This document shows positions 1-9,911 of a stretch of DNA of 64,000 nt, piece after piece (the stretch's first letter is position 1; the number at the start of each line of letters is the position of its first letter). Source of the stretch: Archaeoglobus sp. JdFR-27 (GTDB taxonomy: Archaea; Halobacteriota; Archaeoglobi; Archaeoglobales; Archaeoglobaceae); contig MTMO01000002.1 of the NCBI GenBank assembly GCA_002011235.1, forward strand, positions 1 through 64,000, given 5' to 3'. The notes beneath the pieces are model-generated. The model was not told where the DNA came from. It worked only from the letters and a program-made list of their open reading frames with translations, and made no database searches. A program made the position numbers and the translations under genes.

Positions 1-135
1 GCAACATTATGGGCACTTCTTAGTTCTAGGGTTCTGATCATCCTTCTGAGTATGTCCTCAATAATTGCCCTTGATATACCTGTAAAAACCAAACATCTCA
101 TCAAGCTCACCTAGAACTTTTCCAGCATTAAGCAT
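1..135 (-). pseudogene. 5' part of an unidentified gene running off the window start; apparent +1 frameshift
   Basis: Minus strand from ATG at 135 reads MLNAGKVLGELDEMFGF; removing one base from the T5 run (plus A5, 84-88) continues as TGISRAIIEDILRRMIRTLELRSAHNV. Confidence 0.35.
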
Positions 136-303
136 TCTTCCTCATCTTCTTTTTCCCTCACTTTCCTCTTCTTTACCTTTCTTTGCTTCAACACACTGGC
201 TGAGGGTTATTAACTAGTTTCTCGTCTGATGAAATTGCCTTTACCTAATTTTAGTGCCTTAATGGATTTCATTACATGAGATTTTTGATCAAGAAGCTCA
301 GAT

Positions 304-771
304 TTATATCATGTCTGCCCAAACAACTTTCATCGCATTTCTTATGGGCTCCATAAGAGGAGCATGTACTCCTTCCTCCTCCGGTTCGATAACTTCTACT
401 CCCCTCTTTCCCTTCCTGATGATTGCTGCCTTGATTTTGATTGCATCTACCTCATACACAATTACCGCATCCTCCCTCCGAATTATCTTCCCTGTCTCGG
501 AGTCTAGCATCTTAACCCTGGAGGGGAGAACGAAAATGCAATCTTCTGGTATGTATTCTCTAACAACCTGGGGAAGCGCATTGTTGAAGGTCTGTTGCTT
601 TGTGAACTCGTCCGTGAAAAACAGAGCAATCATTGCTACGACTTTGTTCCCCTTAACCAGTATTGCATGTGCAGAGGGTTTCTTTCCCCCTTCAAACATC
701 TTCCTGTTTACCTCCACAACCTCCTCAAACACGTGCATGCATGGCACCTTCTGATATGGAAGGCAAAACAA
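304..771 (-). CDS. hypothetical protein
   Basis: 155-aa ORF with protein-like composition; preferred over the antisense ORF 311-754. Confidence 0.55.
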   Translation of the reverse strand: MFCLPYQKVPCMHVFEEVVEVNRKMFEGGKKPSAHAILVKGNKVVAMIALFFTDEFTKQQTFNNALPQVVREYIPEDCIFVLPSRVKMLDSETGKIIRREDAVIVYEVDAIKIKAAIIRKGKRGVEVIEPEEEGVHAPLMEPIRNAMKVVWADMI

Positions 772-1333
772 GAAACTGTACTGCTTCGGACAGAAAAATC
801 TTTCGCTAAATTGGTTTGTAACCCTCGAGATCCTTCTGTCATCAAACTTCTTTTGCCCTCAATCTCAGAACGCCGATAAATTTATCTTTCAGTTGCTTGC
901 AGGAGCCTTTGCGAATTCCAGTTATTTCCACCCTTAAAGCTGTCATCAATTTCAGGTTAATAGTTAGTCTCCTAAAAGATTTAAATCAAGAGGCTGAACT
1001 ACGATCATGCTTATCAGTGAGAGAGCCCTACAATTTTTGGGAGAAAATGGAATTAGGGAGGTTAAACTAAGCCTTTTCTTTAACTGCTCGATTAAAATTA
1101 AGATCGAATTACATAAGAATAAAAGCGTGAAGGTATAGAGATCAGTGGAATCAATGTTGTTGCCGATGAAGGCACGCTTCTTTATCTGGAAAGTTTGGTC
1201 ATGGATGTCTTACCAGATGGGACACTGTTTTTCAGGCCAGAATGATCCGTGGAAAAATACAGACATATATAAATAGAAACCAATAGATATGGAAAACCGA
1301 TAGATATATGCCATCAAAAGATGAGGATTTAAC

Positions 1334-2528
1334 GTGCAGCCATACAAAACATGCAAACTGTTTGGGGCATTGAGAGTTGTCTTAGGTATTCTGGATGCTA
1401 TTGCACTTCTGCACAGCCCAAGAGGATGCGCATACAACTTGAGATATCTTCTGAGTGTGAGAGGGGCTAAGGTTAACAGGATTCTTACTACAGAAATGGA
1501 TGAGAAAGATGTCATTTTTGGAGGGGAGTCAAGGCTAAGGAAAGCTATAGAAGCAGTTGACGAAAAATATTCGCCAAACTTAATTGCAGTTTTAACGTCT
1601 TGTGCGAGTAGCATAATCGGAGAGGATATTGAGCTTATATGCAGAGATATAGAACCAGAAACCAAAGCCAAGCTCCTTCCTATCCATTCGGGAGGCTTTG
1701 AGGGGGATCAAATCGATGGCTATAAAGAAGCTATGAGGAGAATAGTGGAAGATCTGGTTGAATCCTTTGATGAGGGTGAGAAAGAGGGGGGTGAACCTGC
1801 TTGCAGTTTATAGGTACGGCTGGGATCTTGAGGAGGTAAAGAGGCTTGTAGAATTGATTACAAAAACGAACTCAATTTTAACTGCCAAAACAAGTTTGGA
1901 GGAGATAAGAAAAACCTCAAAAGCTTCTCTAAATGTAGTGATGTGTGAAGCCAGTGGTTTCGATGCTGCAAGGTTGATGAAGAAGAAGTTTAGTGTCCCA
2001 TATATTCACCCTTTGCTGCCGATTGGTTTCAAAGCGACGAGGGAGTTTTTAGAAAGTATTTCAGAGTTTTTCGATAAAAGGATCCCTAGCGAATTCTTCA
2101 GAGAAGAGAGAAGTGCGTTGAAAAAAGTTAAGAGTCTAAAGGAGAAAACGACTGGCAGGAAAGCTTGCGTGGTCAGTGGAGCAAGCAGAATAGCCCCGCT
2201 AACTCAGCTCCTATGTGAACTTGGATTCGATGTCGTACTTGTTTCAATCGATAGGCCAGGAGAGACAACGCTGGAAGATCTAAACAGAGTAACGAAGGAA
2301 CTGGGCATAAATCCGAGGATTATCGTGGAACCTAATGCTGAAGAGGTTCTTATGGCTGTAGAAGAGGAGAAACCGGATCTGATTATTGGAGGTCTATACG
2401 AAACCGAAGTCTCGAAAATCTTTGGAATCCCACTTTTAGATGTGATGCACGGAGAAAAGAAAACCATGGGGTTTGAGGGGGCAGTAAATCTTGCTAAAAA
2501 TATAGGGGTGATTCTATTAGGAAGATAG
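1334..2528 (+). pseudogene. nitrogenase component 1-type (NifD/CfbD-like) protein, one gene split by a frameshift at a G6 run (1786-1791)
   Basis: Part 1 (1334-1813): CKLFGALRVVLGILDAIALLHSPRGCAYNLRYLL...VLTSCASSIIGEDIE, P-cluster-type Cys pattern. Part 2 (1758-2528): VNLLAVYRYGWDLEEVKRL...LLDVMHGEKKTMGFEGAVNLAKNIG. Deleting one G joins them. Confidence 0.8.
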
Positions 2529-3310
2529 CGATATATGGTAAAGGTGGCATTGGAAAGTCGACTATAGCTGCCAATGTCTCTGCTGCTTTGGCTGAAAAAG
2601 GTAAAAAAGTCATGTTGATCGGGTGTGATCCAAAAAGAGACGCAACTCTGACACTTGTAGGGAGGCGCTTAACACCCCTTCTTGAAATGATTCTTGAAGG
2701 AAACGTTAGTAAGGAAAGCATAATTCATAAGGGGTATAGAGGAGTTCTATGTATTGAAATTGGCGGTCCTGAACCCGGGATAGGGTGTGCGGGAAGAGGC
2801 TTAATTCTGGCCTTTAAAGAACTTGAGGAAATTGAAGTGTTCAATGGTTTGGATCTAGTTATCTACGATGTTCCAGGAGATATTGTCTGTGGAGGATTTG
2901 CAGTTCCAATGAGGGAGGGGAATGCTAGAGAGGTCTATATAGTCACTTCTGGAGAGTACCTTTCTTTATTTGCAGCAAATAATATATGTAGGGCGATAAG
3001 AAGAGTTGGCGCAAAACTTGGTGGTGTGATATGTAATTCAAGAAATGTGGAAAATGAAGAAGAGATTGTTAAAAGCTTTGCAGAAAGGATCGGTGGGGGT
3101 TTAATTGGTATAATTCCGAGGGATAAGATCGTTCAGCACTGCGAAAGCAAAAACAAGACCGTAGTTGAGTGCGCACCTGAAAGTAAACAGGCAAAAATAT
3201 ATAGAAATATCGCAGAAACTATTTTTAAGAACAGAAATTTAGTAAAACCAAATGTACTGGGTTTAGATGAGTTAAATGCCATCTGTTTCAGCCTCCTCTC
3301 AACTTTTTAG
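2516..3310 (+). CDS. NifH-like iron protein (P-loop ATPase, 4Fe-4S), probable ATT start
   Basis: RKIAIYGKGGIGKSTIAANVSAALAEKGKKVMLIGCDPKRDAT plus ligand motifs GPEPGIGCAGRG and DVPGDIVCGGFA. Only ATT (2516) is available as a start after the in-frame TAA at 2495; GGGGTGAT at 2505-2512. Confidence 0.85.
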   Translation: MRKIAIYGKGGIGKSTIAANVSAALAEKGKKVMLIGCDPKRDATLTLVGRRLTPLLEMILEGNVSKESIIHKGYRGVLCIEIGGPEPGIGCAGRGLILAFKELEEIEVFNGLDLVIYDVPGDIVCGGFAVPMREGNAREVYIVTSGEYLSLFAANNICRAIRRVGAKLGGVICNSRNVENEEEIVKSFAERIGGGLIGIIPRDKIVQHCESKNKTVVECAPESKQAKIYRNIAETIFKNRNLVKPNVLGLDELNAICFSLLSTF

Positions 3311-4106
3311 AACTAACAGAGGATTAAATCATCCGTGCTTTAATGAAAGCGTTTGTAATAAAGTGGGCAGAATCCATCTCCCCGTCGCAAAAAGGTGCAA
3401 TCTCAAATGTAATTACTGCTCAAACTCCACGAATCCAAGGAAAACTGAAAAAATTATCGGTTCTGATGAGGCTTTGGCAATTGTAGGAAAAATTCTCGAT
3501 AAAATGTATGAGAGCAAATTTGTTGTTGGAGTTTCAGGCCCGGGAGATGCTTTGTTTAATAGGGAGACTTTTGAGGTATTAAAGAGTGCAAAGGAAACGT
3601 TTGATGTACCGACTTGTTTGTGTACCAATGGTCTGCTTTTACCTCAGAAAATAGGTGAATTAAATAAAATTGGTTTGGAGTACATTACAATAACGATAAA
3701 TGCTGTTGACGTTAGTGTAGCAGAAAAAATATATTCACATGCATTTTACAATGGAAAGCTTGTTAAAGGCTCGGAATGTGCTAAAATTTTGATAAAGAAT
3801 CAGATGAAGGGGTTAAGGCTTGCATCTAAGAGGATGCCGGTTAAAATAAATTCTGTTTTAATCCCAGGAGTAAACGATGAACATCTAATCGAGGTGGCCG
3901 AAAGAATTGGGGAATATGCGTGTATTCAGAACATCATTCCTTTATTTCCGACTGGGAAATTTTCAAATTTTAGCTCTCCATCAAAAACTCTTGTTGAAAG
4001 CGTTAAGAAGAAGTGTGAAAAATACTTGAATCAGATGAGGCACTGTGCATTTTGCAGAGCTGATGCTGCGGGGATTGTAGGCGAGAGCAAAACCATCTTT
4101 TGCTGA
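3276..4106 (+). CDS. nifB: NifB-type radical SAM nitrogenase cofactor biosynthesis protein
   Basis: HPCFNESVCNKVGRIHLPVAKRCNLKCNYCSN N-terminal motif, radical SAM CxxxCxxC, and C-terminal CAFCRADAAGIVGE as in NifB. Confidence 0.85.
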   Translation: MPSVSASSQLFRTNRGLNHPCFNESVCNKVGRIHLPVAKRCNLKCNYCSNSTNPRKTEKIIGSDEALAIVGKILDKMYESKFVVGVSGPGDALFNRETFEVLKSAKETFDVPTCLCTNGLLLPQKIGELNKIGLEYITITINAVDVSVAEKIYSHAFYNGKLVKGSECAKILIKNQMKGLRLASKRMPVKINSVLIPGVNDEHLIEVAERIGEYACIQNIIPLFPTGKFSNFSSPSKTLVESVKKKCEKYLNQMRHCAFCRADAAGIVGESKTIFC

Positions 4107-4206
4107 GAGTCTCGGCTATATCTGCCTCAAACTTTTGGAGCTTTTCTTTGATTGTCTATTGGTGGTAAGATTGAACGATGGGTAATAATTGACTCTCTTT
4201 TGAAAT

Positions 4207-4495
4207 CGAATAGGATTTCGAAAGAGCAATCAGAACTCCTGAAGCATACGACAGCATCATTCTCACAGCCAGATTAGGTGGAAGGGGCGGAGATTATCTT
4301 GTAAAGATCGAAAGACAGAGAGTTAAGAATGCGGAAAGACAGCTCTCACAGCTATCCTTCTTTAGAGGAAAAATATTCGTTAGAGAACTCGATGGATTGA
4401 TTGAGAGAATGCCAAAGTGCGAACATGAATGGGTTTGGAAAAAGGTCTTTCGGTTGCCTGTTCAAAGTGCAGCGGACTAAAACATTCTTAATTTG
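4207..4495 (+). pseudogene. decayed/frameshifted ORF with C-terminal zinc-ribbon-like pattern
   Basis: Start-less reading DFERAIRTPEAYDSIILTARLGGRGGDYLVKIERQRVKNAERQLSQLSFFRGKIFVRELDGLIERMPKCEHEWVWKKVF continues in another frame as SVACSKCSGLKHS*. Confidence 0.4.
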
Positions 4496-4909
4496 TTTGT
4501 TATCCCTCATAATAATGTTTGGTGGGTAAGTTACTACCCTACCTCCATATGGGTGGGATACGAATATACCTCGACCATAACCCGGTTCATGCAGAGTTTA
4601 ATAAAACCTTTAACTCCAACCCAACCCTACCTCTTATATTACCATGAAACAAAATTCCTATAACAATCCATTGTACGATTTAGTTTTGTGGGGGGTGTGG
4701 ATAGGGTGTAGTCTTCACATAACCTTGATCAAACCTTTCTATCGAAAGATTTGAAGAAAATCTGCCTGGAATAAAGTTACAACAAGGAGTGTAAAGATCA
4801 ATAATAATTCTGAAAGATGTGTAGTAAAATTATTGTTCAGGTGAAAAAATATTAATAAAGTAGGATAAATTTTCTAAAAATTTTTAAACTCCACCATTGA
4901 TGGGATTCC

Positions 4910-5095
4910 ATGAGAAAAGACCTGATGGATATACTTGCATGTCCTGTTTGTAAAGGGGATCTTGAACTCCATATCGGTGAGGAAAAGGATGATGAGGTTA
5001 TTGTTGGAACCCTTGTTTGTAAAAAATGCGGAGAGGAATATCCAATAGAAGAAGGAATACCAAACATGCTTCCTCCAGATCTTCGAGAAAGCTGA
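4910..5095 (+). CDS. Trm112-family zinc protein
   Basis: MRKDLMDILACPVCKGDLEL...CKKCGEEYPIEEGIPNMLP is the typical Trm112 pattern. Confidence 0.85.
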   Translation: MRKDLMDILACPVCKGDLELHIGEEKDDEVIVGTLVCKKCGEEYPIEEGIPNMLPPDLRES

Positions 5096-5107
5096 ATCGG
5101 TGGTTTA

Positions 5108-6703
5108 ATGGTGAAATACATTTTTGTTACTGGCGGTGTGATGAGTGGTTTGGGAAAAGGTATTACTGCCGCCTCAATCGGCCGATTGCTTACCGACATA
5201 GGCTACAAAGTAATTCCGATTAAAGTCGATCCCTATCTTAACATAGATGCAGGAACAATGAATCCCTTCCAGCATGGAGAGGTCTACGTGCTCAAAGATG
5301 GTACCGAAGTTGACCTTGATCTTGGACACTATGAGAGATTTATAGGGGTAGAGGTAACAGGAGAACACAACGTAACGACAGGCAAAATTTACATGTCTGT
5401 TCTAGAAAAAGAGAGAAAAGGGGAGTACCTTGGGAGTACAGTACAAATCATCCCTCACATAACGGATGAGATCAAAAACTGGATAAGAAGGGTAGCGGAA
5501 AAAAGTCAAGCTGAGATTTGTCTTGTTGAGATTGGTGGCACCGTTGGTGACATAGAGAGCATGTCTTTTCTTGAGGCCATCAGACAGATGCACAATGAAG
5601 AAAAAGATGAGGATTTTGCCCTGGTTCACGTAACTCTAGTTCCATTAGATTCCGGTGGCGAGCAGAAAACAAAACCAACCCAGCATAGTGTTAAAGAACT
5701 TAGGAGCATAGGTTTGCAACCTGATGTCATCGTTGGGAGGTGTAAGGAAAAACTCCTCGTTTCAACGAAGAAAAAAATAGCCCTTTTCTGCGATGTGTCC
5801 GTGGAGGCGGTTGTAAGTGCTCATGACGCCCGGGAGATTTATGAAGTCCCACTGATGTTCAAGGAGGAGAAACTTGATGAATATTTGATCAGAAAGCTCA
5901 AGCTTAAAAAGAGGAAAGAGAGCACGACCTGGACTGACATGGTAAAAAGGCTCAAAAGTCTTGAAAGAGAGGTTACAATCGCCGTAGTAGGAAAATACAT
6001 CCACGTGAAGGATGCCTATATAAGCATAAGAGAAGCCTTGAAGCACGGTGGAATTGCCGCTGGTTGTAAAGTGAATATGATCCTGATCGATAGCGAAGAG
6101 CTCGAGAAATTCGGAGAGTTTCAGCTTGATGTTGATGGAATCTTAGTCCCAGGAGGCTTTGGCTCAAGAGGGAGTGAGGGGAAGATTCTTGCAATCAAAT
6201 ACGCCAGAGAAAACGATATTCCCTTCTTAGGTATTTGCTTTGGATTCCAACTTGCGGTTGTAGAATTCGCAAGAAACGTGCTTGGGTTGAAAAATGCAAA
6301 CAGCAGTGAACTTGCAGACACGGATTACCCCGTTATAGACTTGCTCCCAGAGCAGAAAGAGATAGATAAATTAGGAGGAACAATGAGACTTGGAGACATT
6401 GAGATTACAATTAAACCAAACACCATTGCATGGAAACTTTATGGAAAAGAAAAGATTTTAGAGAGGCATAGACATAGATATGAAGTAAATCCAGAGTTTA
6501 TTCCAGATTTTGAAAAAGCAGGAATAGTATTTTCAGGATATTCCGATTCTGGAAGAAGGATGGAAATCTTAGAACTTCATGATAAAAGATTTTTCCTTGG
6601 AACCCAGTTTCATCCAGAATTCAAATCCAAACCGTATGCCCCGTCTCCACCTTTCATAGGTTTTGTGAGTGCTGCGTTGGAGTATGCTGAAAATAGGAGC
6701 TGA
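5108..6703 (+). CDS. pyrG: CTP synthase
   Basis: [29 protein letters not shown]-terminal glutaminase GICFGFQ; 531 aa. Confidence 0.98.
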   Translation: MVKYIFVTGGVMSGLGKGITAASIGRLLTDIGYKVIPIKVDPYLNIDAGTMNPFQHGEVYVLKDGTEVDLDLGHYERFIGVEVTGEHNVTTGKIYMSVLEKERKGEYLGSTVQIIPHITDEIKNWIRRVAEKSQAEICLVEIGGTVGDIESMSFLEAIRQMHNEEKDEDFALVHVTLVPLDSGGEQKTKPTQHSVKELRSIGLQPDVIVGRCKEKLLVSTKKKIALFCDVSVEAVVSAHDAREIYEVPLMFKEEKLDEYLIRKLKLKKRKESTTWTDMVKRLKSLEREVTIAVVGKYIHVKDAYISIREALKHGGIAAGCKVNMILIDSEELEKFGEFQLDVDGILVPGGFGSRGSEGKILAIKYARENDIPFLGICFGFQLAVVEFARNVLGLKNANSSELADTDYPVIDLLPEQKEIDKLGGTMRLGDIEITIKPNTIAWKLYGKEKILERHRHRYEVNPEFIPDFEKAGIVFSGYSDSGRRMEILELHDKRFFLGTQFHPEFKSKPYAPSPPFIGFVSAALEYAENRS

Positions 6704-6740
6704 AAGATTAAAGAAGCGAACGATAAGAAGGTAAGATAGT

Positions 6741-7655
6741 ATGGTTAAACCGGAAAAATTTGTTAAAGAAGCTATTGAAGAGATCAGAGAAAAAGTTGGC
6801 AACGGCAAAGCAATTATAGCCCTTTCCGGAGGAGTTGACAGCAGTGTTTGCACAACACTTGCTTATAAAGCAATCAGGGAGAATTTAATCCCTGTTTTCG
6901 TCGATACTGGTTTAATGAGGCTTGGAGAGCCTGAAAGGATCAAAGAAATCTTCAGTGAGATGAATTTAGTCTTCGTTGGGGCTAAAGATGAGTTTCTCAA
7001 TGCTTTAAAAGGTGTTGAGGATCCAGAAGAAAAGAGGAAGATAATCGGCGAATTATTTGTAAGAATTTTCGAGAGGGTTGCTAGGGAAAAGAACGCTGAG
7101 TATCTTATTCAAGGGACGATTTATCCAGACATTATTGAGAGTCAAGGTGGCATAAAGAGCCATCACAACGTTGGTGGTTTTCCGATTAGCTATGAGTTTA
7201 AAGGAGTGATTGAACCGCTGAGAGAACTCTACAAGGATGAGGTAAGAGAGATTGCTCGCTACCTCGGACTTCCTGAGGAAATTTCTGAAAGAATGCCATT
7301 TCCTGGGCCGGGACTTGCGGTAAGAATCGTTGGAGAAGTTACTCCAGAAAAAGTTGAAGTCGTAAGAAGGGCTAATGCGATAGTTGAAGAAGAGCTAAAG
7401 GAATATAAGAAGTGGCAGTGTTTCGCTGCTCTTGTAGGCAAGTCGACGGGTGTTAAGGGGGACAACAGAGTATGGGGGTACATTATATCAGTAAGGGCTG
7501 TAGGATCAAGGGATGGAATGACCGCAGATCCTCTCGAAATTGATTACAAAGTTTTGAGAAAGATAGCCCTCAAGATTACAGGAGAAATTCCCCAGGTTGC
7601 TCGAGTGGTTTATGATATAACCCCCAAACCTCCCGCTACGATTGAATACGAATAA
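6741..7655 (+). CDS. guaAB: GMP synthase (glutamine-hydrolysing) subunit B
   Basis: [13 protein letters not shown]-loop; [14 protein letters not shown]-terminus. Confidence 0.97.
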   Translation: MVKPEKFVKEAIEEIREKVGNGKAIIALSGGVDSSVCTTLAYKAIRENLIPVFVDTGLMRLGEPERIKEIFSEMNLVFVGAKDEFLNALKGVEDPEEKRKIIGELFVRIFERVAREKNAEYLIQGTIYPDIIESQGGIKSHHNVGGFPISYEFKGVIEPLRELYKDEVREIARYLGLPEEISERMPFPGPGLAVRIVGEVTPEKVEVVRRANAIVEEELKEYKKWQCFAALVGKSTGVKGDNRVWGYIISVRAVGSRDGMTADPLEIDYKVLRKIALKITGEIPQVARVVYDITPKPPATIEYE

Positions 7656-7728
7656 CTTGGATAATTAGGGCTAAAATTATGCTATAAATTACACATATTT
7701 TAAATACAGCTTATTGTATCAAAACCTC

Positions 7729-8883
7729 ATGGAGGCAATTTTCAAAAAAGAAAAGGAAGTCTTTATCCCTTTCTTCAATAGATTGCCGGTGGTATTTGAA
7801 AAGGGAAAAGGATGCTGGCTTTTCGATTATAACGGTAAAAGATATCTTGATTTTGTTGCTGGTATTGCCTGTGTGTCGATAGGATATTCTCATCCCACAT
7901 TTGTTGAAAAGGTTACCGAACAGCTAAAAAAGCTAGTTCATGTCTCAAATCTTTACTACACAACTCCACAACTTGATCTTGCAGAAAAGTTGAGAGAGAT
8001 CACAGGTTTATCTAAATTCTTCTTCTGCAATTCTGGGACTGAGGCTGTTGAGGGAGCATTAAAGATAGCTAGGAAAGTTACTGGCAAGAAAAAGTTTATC
8101 GCTTTGGAAAATTCATTTCATGGAAGAACGATGGGTGCCCTCTCAGTAACATGGAAGGAGAAGTTCAGAAAACCGTTTGAGCCTTTGATATCGCCTGTCG
8201 AATTCTGTAAATTTAATGATATCAATGATCTTGAAAAAAAAGTTGATAAAGAAACCGCTGCGATAATCGTTGAACCCATACAGGGTGAATCCGGAGTTTA
8301 TGAAGTGAGTAATGGTTTTATAGAAGTTATTTTTGAAAAAAGAGAAGAACTCGGTTTTTTAGTCCTTTTTGATGAAGTTCAGACTGGTTTTGGTAGAACA
8401 GGAAAATGGTTCGCAAAGGATCATTTCGGAGTTCAGCCAGATATCATTACTATGGCTAAAGCGATGGCATCTGGGATACCTATTGGTGGGATAGGTGTTA
8501 AGGATGATATCGCTGAAAGAATTGAGCTCTCAGAGCATGGGTCCACTTTCGGTGGAAATCCGCTTGCCTGTAGTGCCTCCCTTGCAACTATTGAGATCTT
8601 AGAAAAGGAAAATCTTGTTGAAAATGCTGAAAAAGTTGGGTATTACTTGAAAAAAAGGCTTGAAGAACTAGGATTCAATCCACGAGGCAAAGGTTTAATG
8701 TTGGGTTTCGATTTGGAAGGAGAGTACAAAAACAAAGCAGTAGAAATCGTTAAAAAGAGCTTAGAAAAAGGTTTAATCTTGAATTACACATCTGAAAATA
8801 CGATAAGGCTAGTACCTCCACTAATTCTGAAAAAAGAGGAAGTTGATTACGCATTTGAAATCCTTAAGTCCATTTTTAGCTAA
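7729..8883 (+). CDS. class III PLP aminotransferase (acetylornithine/4-aminobutyrate aminotransferase family)
   Basis: NSGTEAVEGALKIARK, LLVLFDEVQTGFGRTGKWFA, HGSTFGGNPLACS; ATG 7729 preferred to TTG 7714. Confidence 0.9.
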   Translation: MEAIFKKEKEVFIPFFNRLPVVFEKGKGCWLFDYNGKRYLDFVAGIACVSIGYSHPTFVEKVTEQLKKLVHVSNLYYTTPQLDLAEKLREITGLSKFFFCNSGTEAVEGALKIARKVTGKKKFIALENSFHGRTMGALSVTWKEKFRKPFEPLISPVEFCKFNDINDLEKKVDKETAAIIVEPIQGESGVYEVSNGFIEVIFEKREELGFLVLFDEVQTGFGRTGKWFAKDHFGVQPDIITMAKAMASGIPIGGIGVKDDIAERIELSEHGSTFGGNPLACSASLATIEILEKENLVENAEKVGYYLKKRLEELGFNPRGKGLMLGFDLEGEYKNKAVEIVKKSLEKGLILNYTSENTIRLVPPLILKKEEVDYAFEILKSIFS

Positions 8884-8904
8884 ATTTTTATTTTTTAAAA
8901 TCGA

Positions 8905-9858
8905 ATGGAACTAATGGGTTTAAATTCGGATCTTAAGGATCTTTTCAGAGGAAGCATCCTCGGTGTTGCGATAGGTGATGCCTTAGGAATGCCTACTGAA
9001 GGAATGAAAATTGAAGAGATAACGGAGACTTACGGATACATTGAGGATTTCTTTCCATCGCCTCTTGGAGACCTAAATGCTGGAGAATGGACCGATGATA
9101 CTGAGCAGATGGTAATACTCGCGGAATCCATCGTTGACAGGATATATCTCGATCCAGAAGATTTCACTTCAAAACTAATTTCATGGGCTGAAAATGCCTT
9201 CAAGATTCGAACAGGCCCAACAACAAGACAGGCATTGAGAAATCTCCTTCGTGGTGCATCTTGGGATAGGGCTGGAGTCGATTCAGCCACATGTGGGGCT
9301 GCTATGAGAGTGGCTCCCATCGGTCTAGTTTATCACTTTAATATCGATCTCGTCGAGAGGTATGCTGCAATCTCAGCTTCGATAACTCATAAAAATCAGT
9401 CTGCGATAGCTGGAGCTGTTGCCGTAGCAACAGCAATTTCCTGCTTAGTTTCAGACTTCAGTGATGAAGAAATGCTATCAGAAGTTGTTTCAAGAACAAG
9501 GAAATACGATAAACTGATATCAGAGAAAATAGAATACTCTGAGGAGATAAAAAATGAGGGGCTAGAGTATGCCGTTGAAAAACTTGGTAACTCGATTATG
9601 ACTTGGGATGTTGTTCCAATGGCATTTTACTGCTTTTTCTCATCTGATAATTTCAGTGATGCTGTTAAAAAAGGGGCTAATGCTGGTGGAGATACAGATT
9701 CCATAGCTGCTATCGCTGGAGGAATTTCTGGTGCGAAGTTCGGCGAAAATTCAATCCCAGATAAGTGGAAAAATAAAGTTAAAGATTCCTCATACCTTAT
9801 CGAGCTTGCAGATCTTTTGTATGTAACTCACATGAAAATTGTGACACTTTCACCTTGA
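8905..9858 (+). CDS. ADP-ribosylglycohydrolase (DraG) family protein
   Basis: GVAIGDALGMPTEGM, WTDDTEQM, NAGGDTDSIAAIAGGISGA. Confidence 0.9.
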   Translation: MELMGLNSDLKDLFRGSILGVAIGDALGMPTEGMKIEEITETYGYIEDFFPSPLGDLNAGEWTDDTEQMVILAESIVDRIYLDPEDFTSKLISWAENAFKIRTGPTTRQALRNLLRGASWDRAGVDSATCGAAMRVAPIGLVYHFNIDLVERYAAISASITHKNQSAIAGAVAVATAISCLVSDFSDEEMLSEVVSRTRKYDKLISEKIEYSEEIKNEGLEYAVEKLGNSIMTWDVVPMAFYCFFSSDNFSDAVKKGANAGGDTDSIAAIAGGISGAKFGENSIPDKWKNKVKDSSYLIELADLLYVTHMKIVTLSP

Positions 9859-9911
9859 ATAATCAAACAATTCATTTATTTTAGACATTTATTTTAGATA
9901 TTTTAGAAATT

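Noticed and set aside
311-754. 147-aa plus-strand ORF antisense to 304-771
   Set aside because: Ser/Thr-rich low-quality translation typical of shadow ORFs; the minus-strand ORF is more protein-like.
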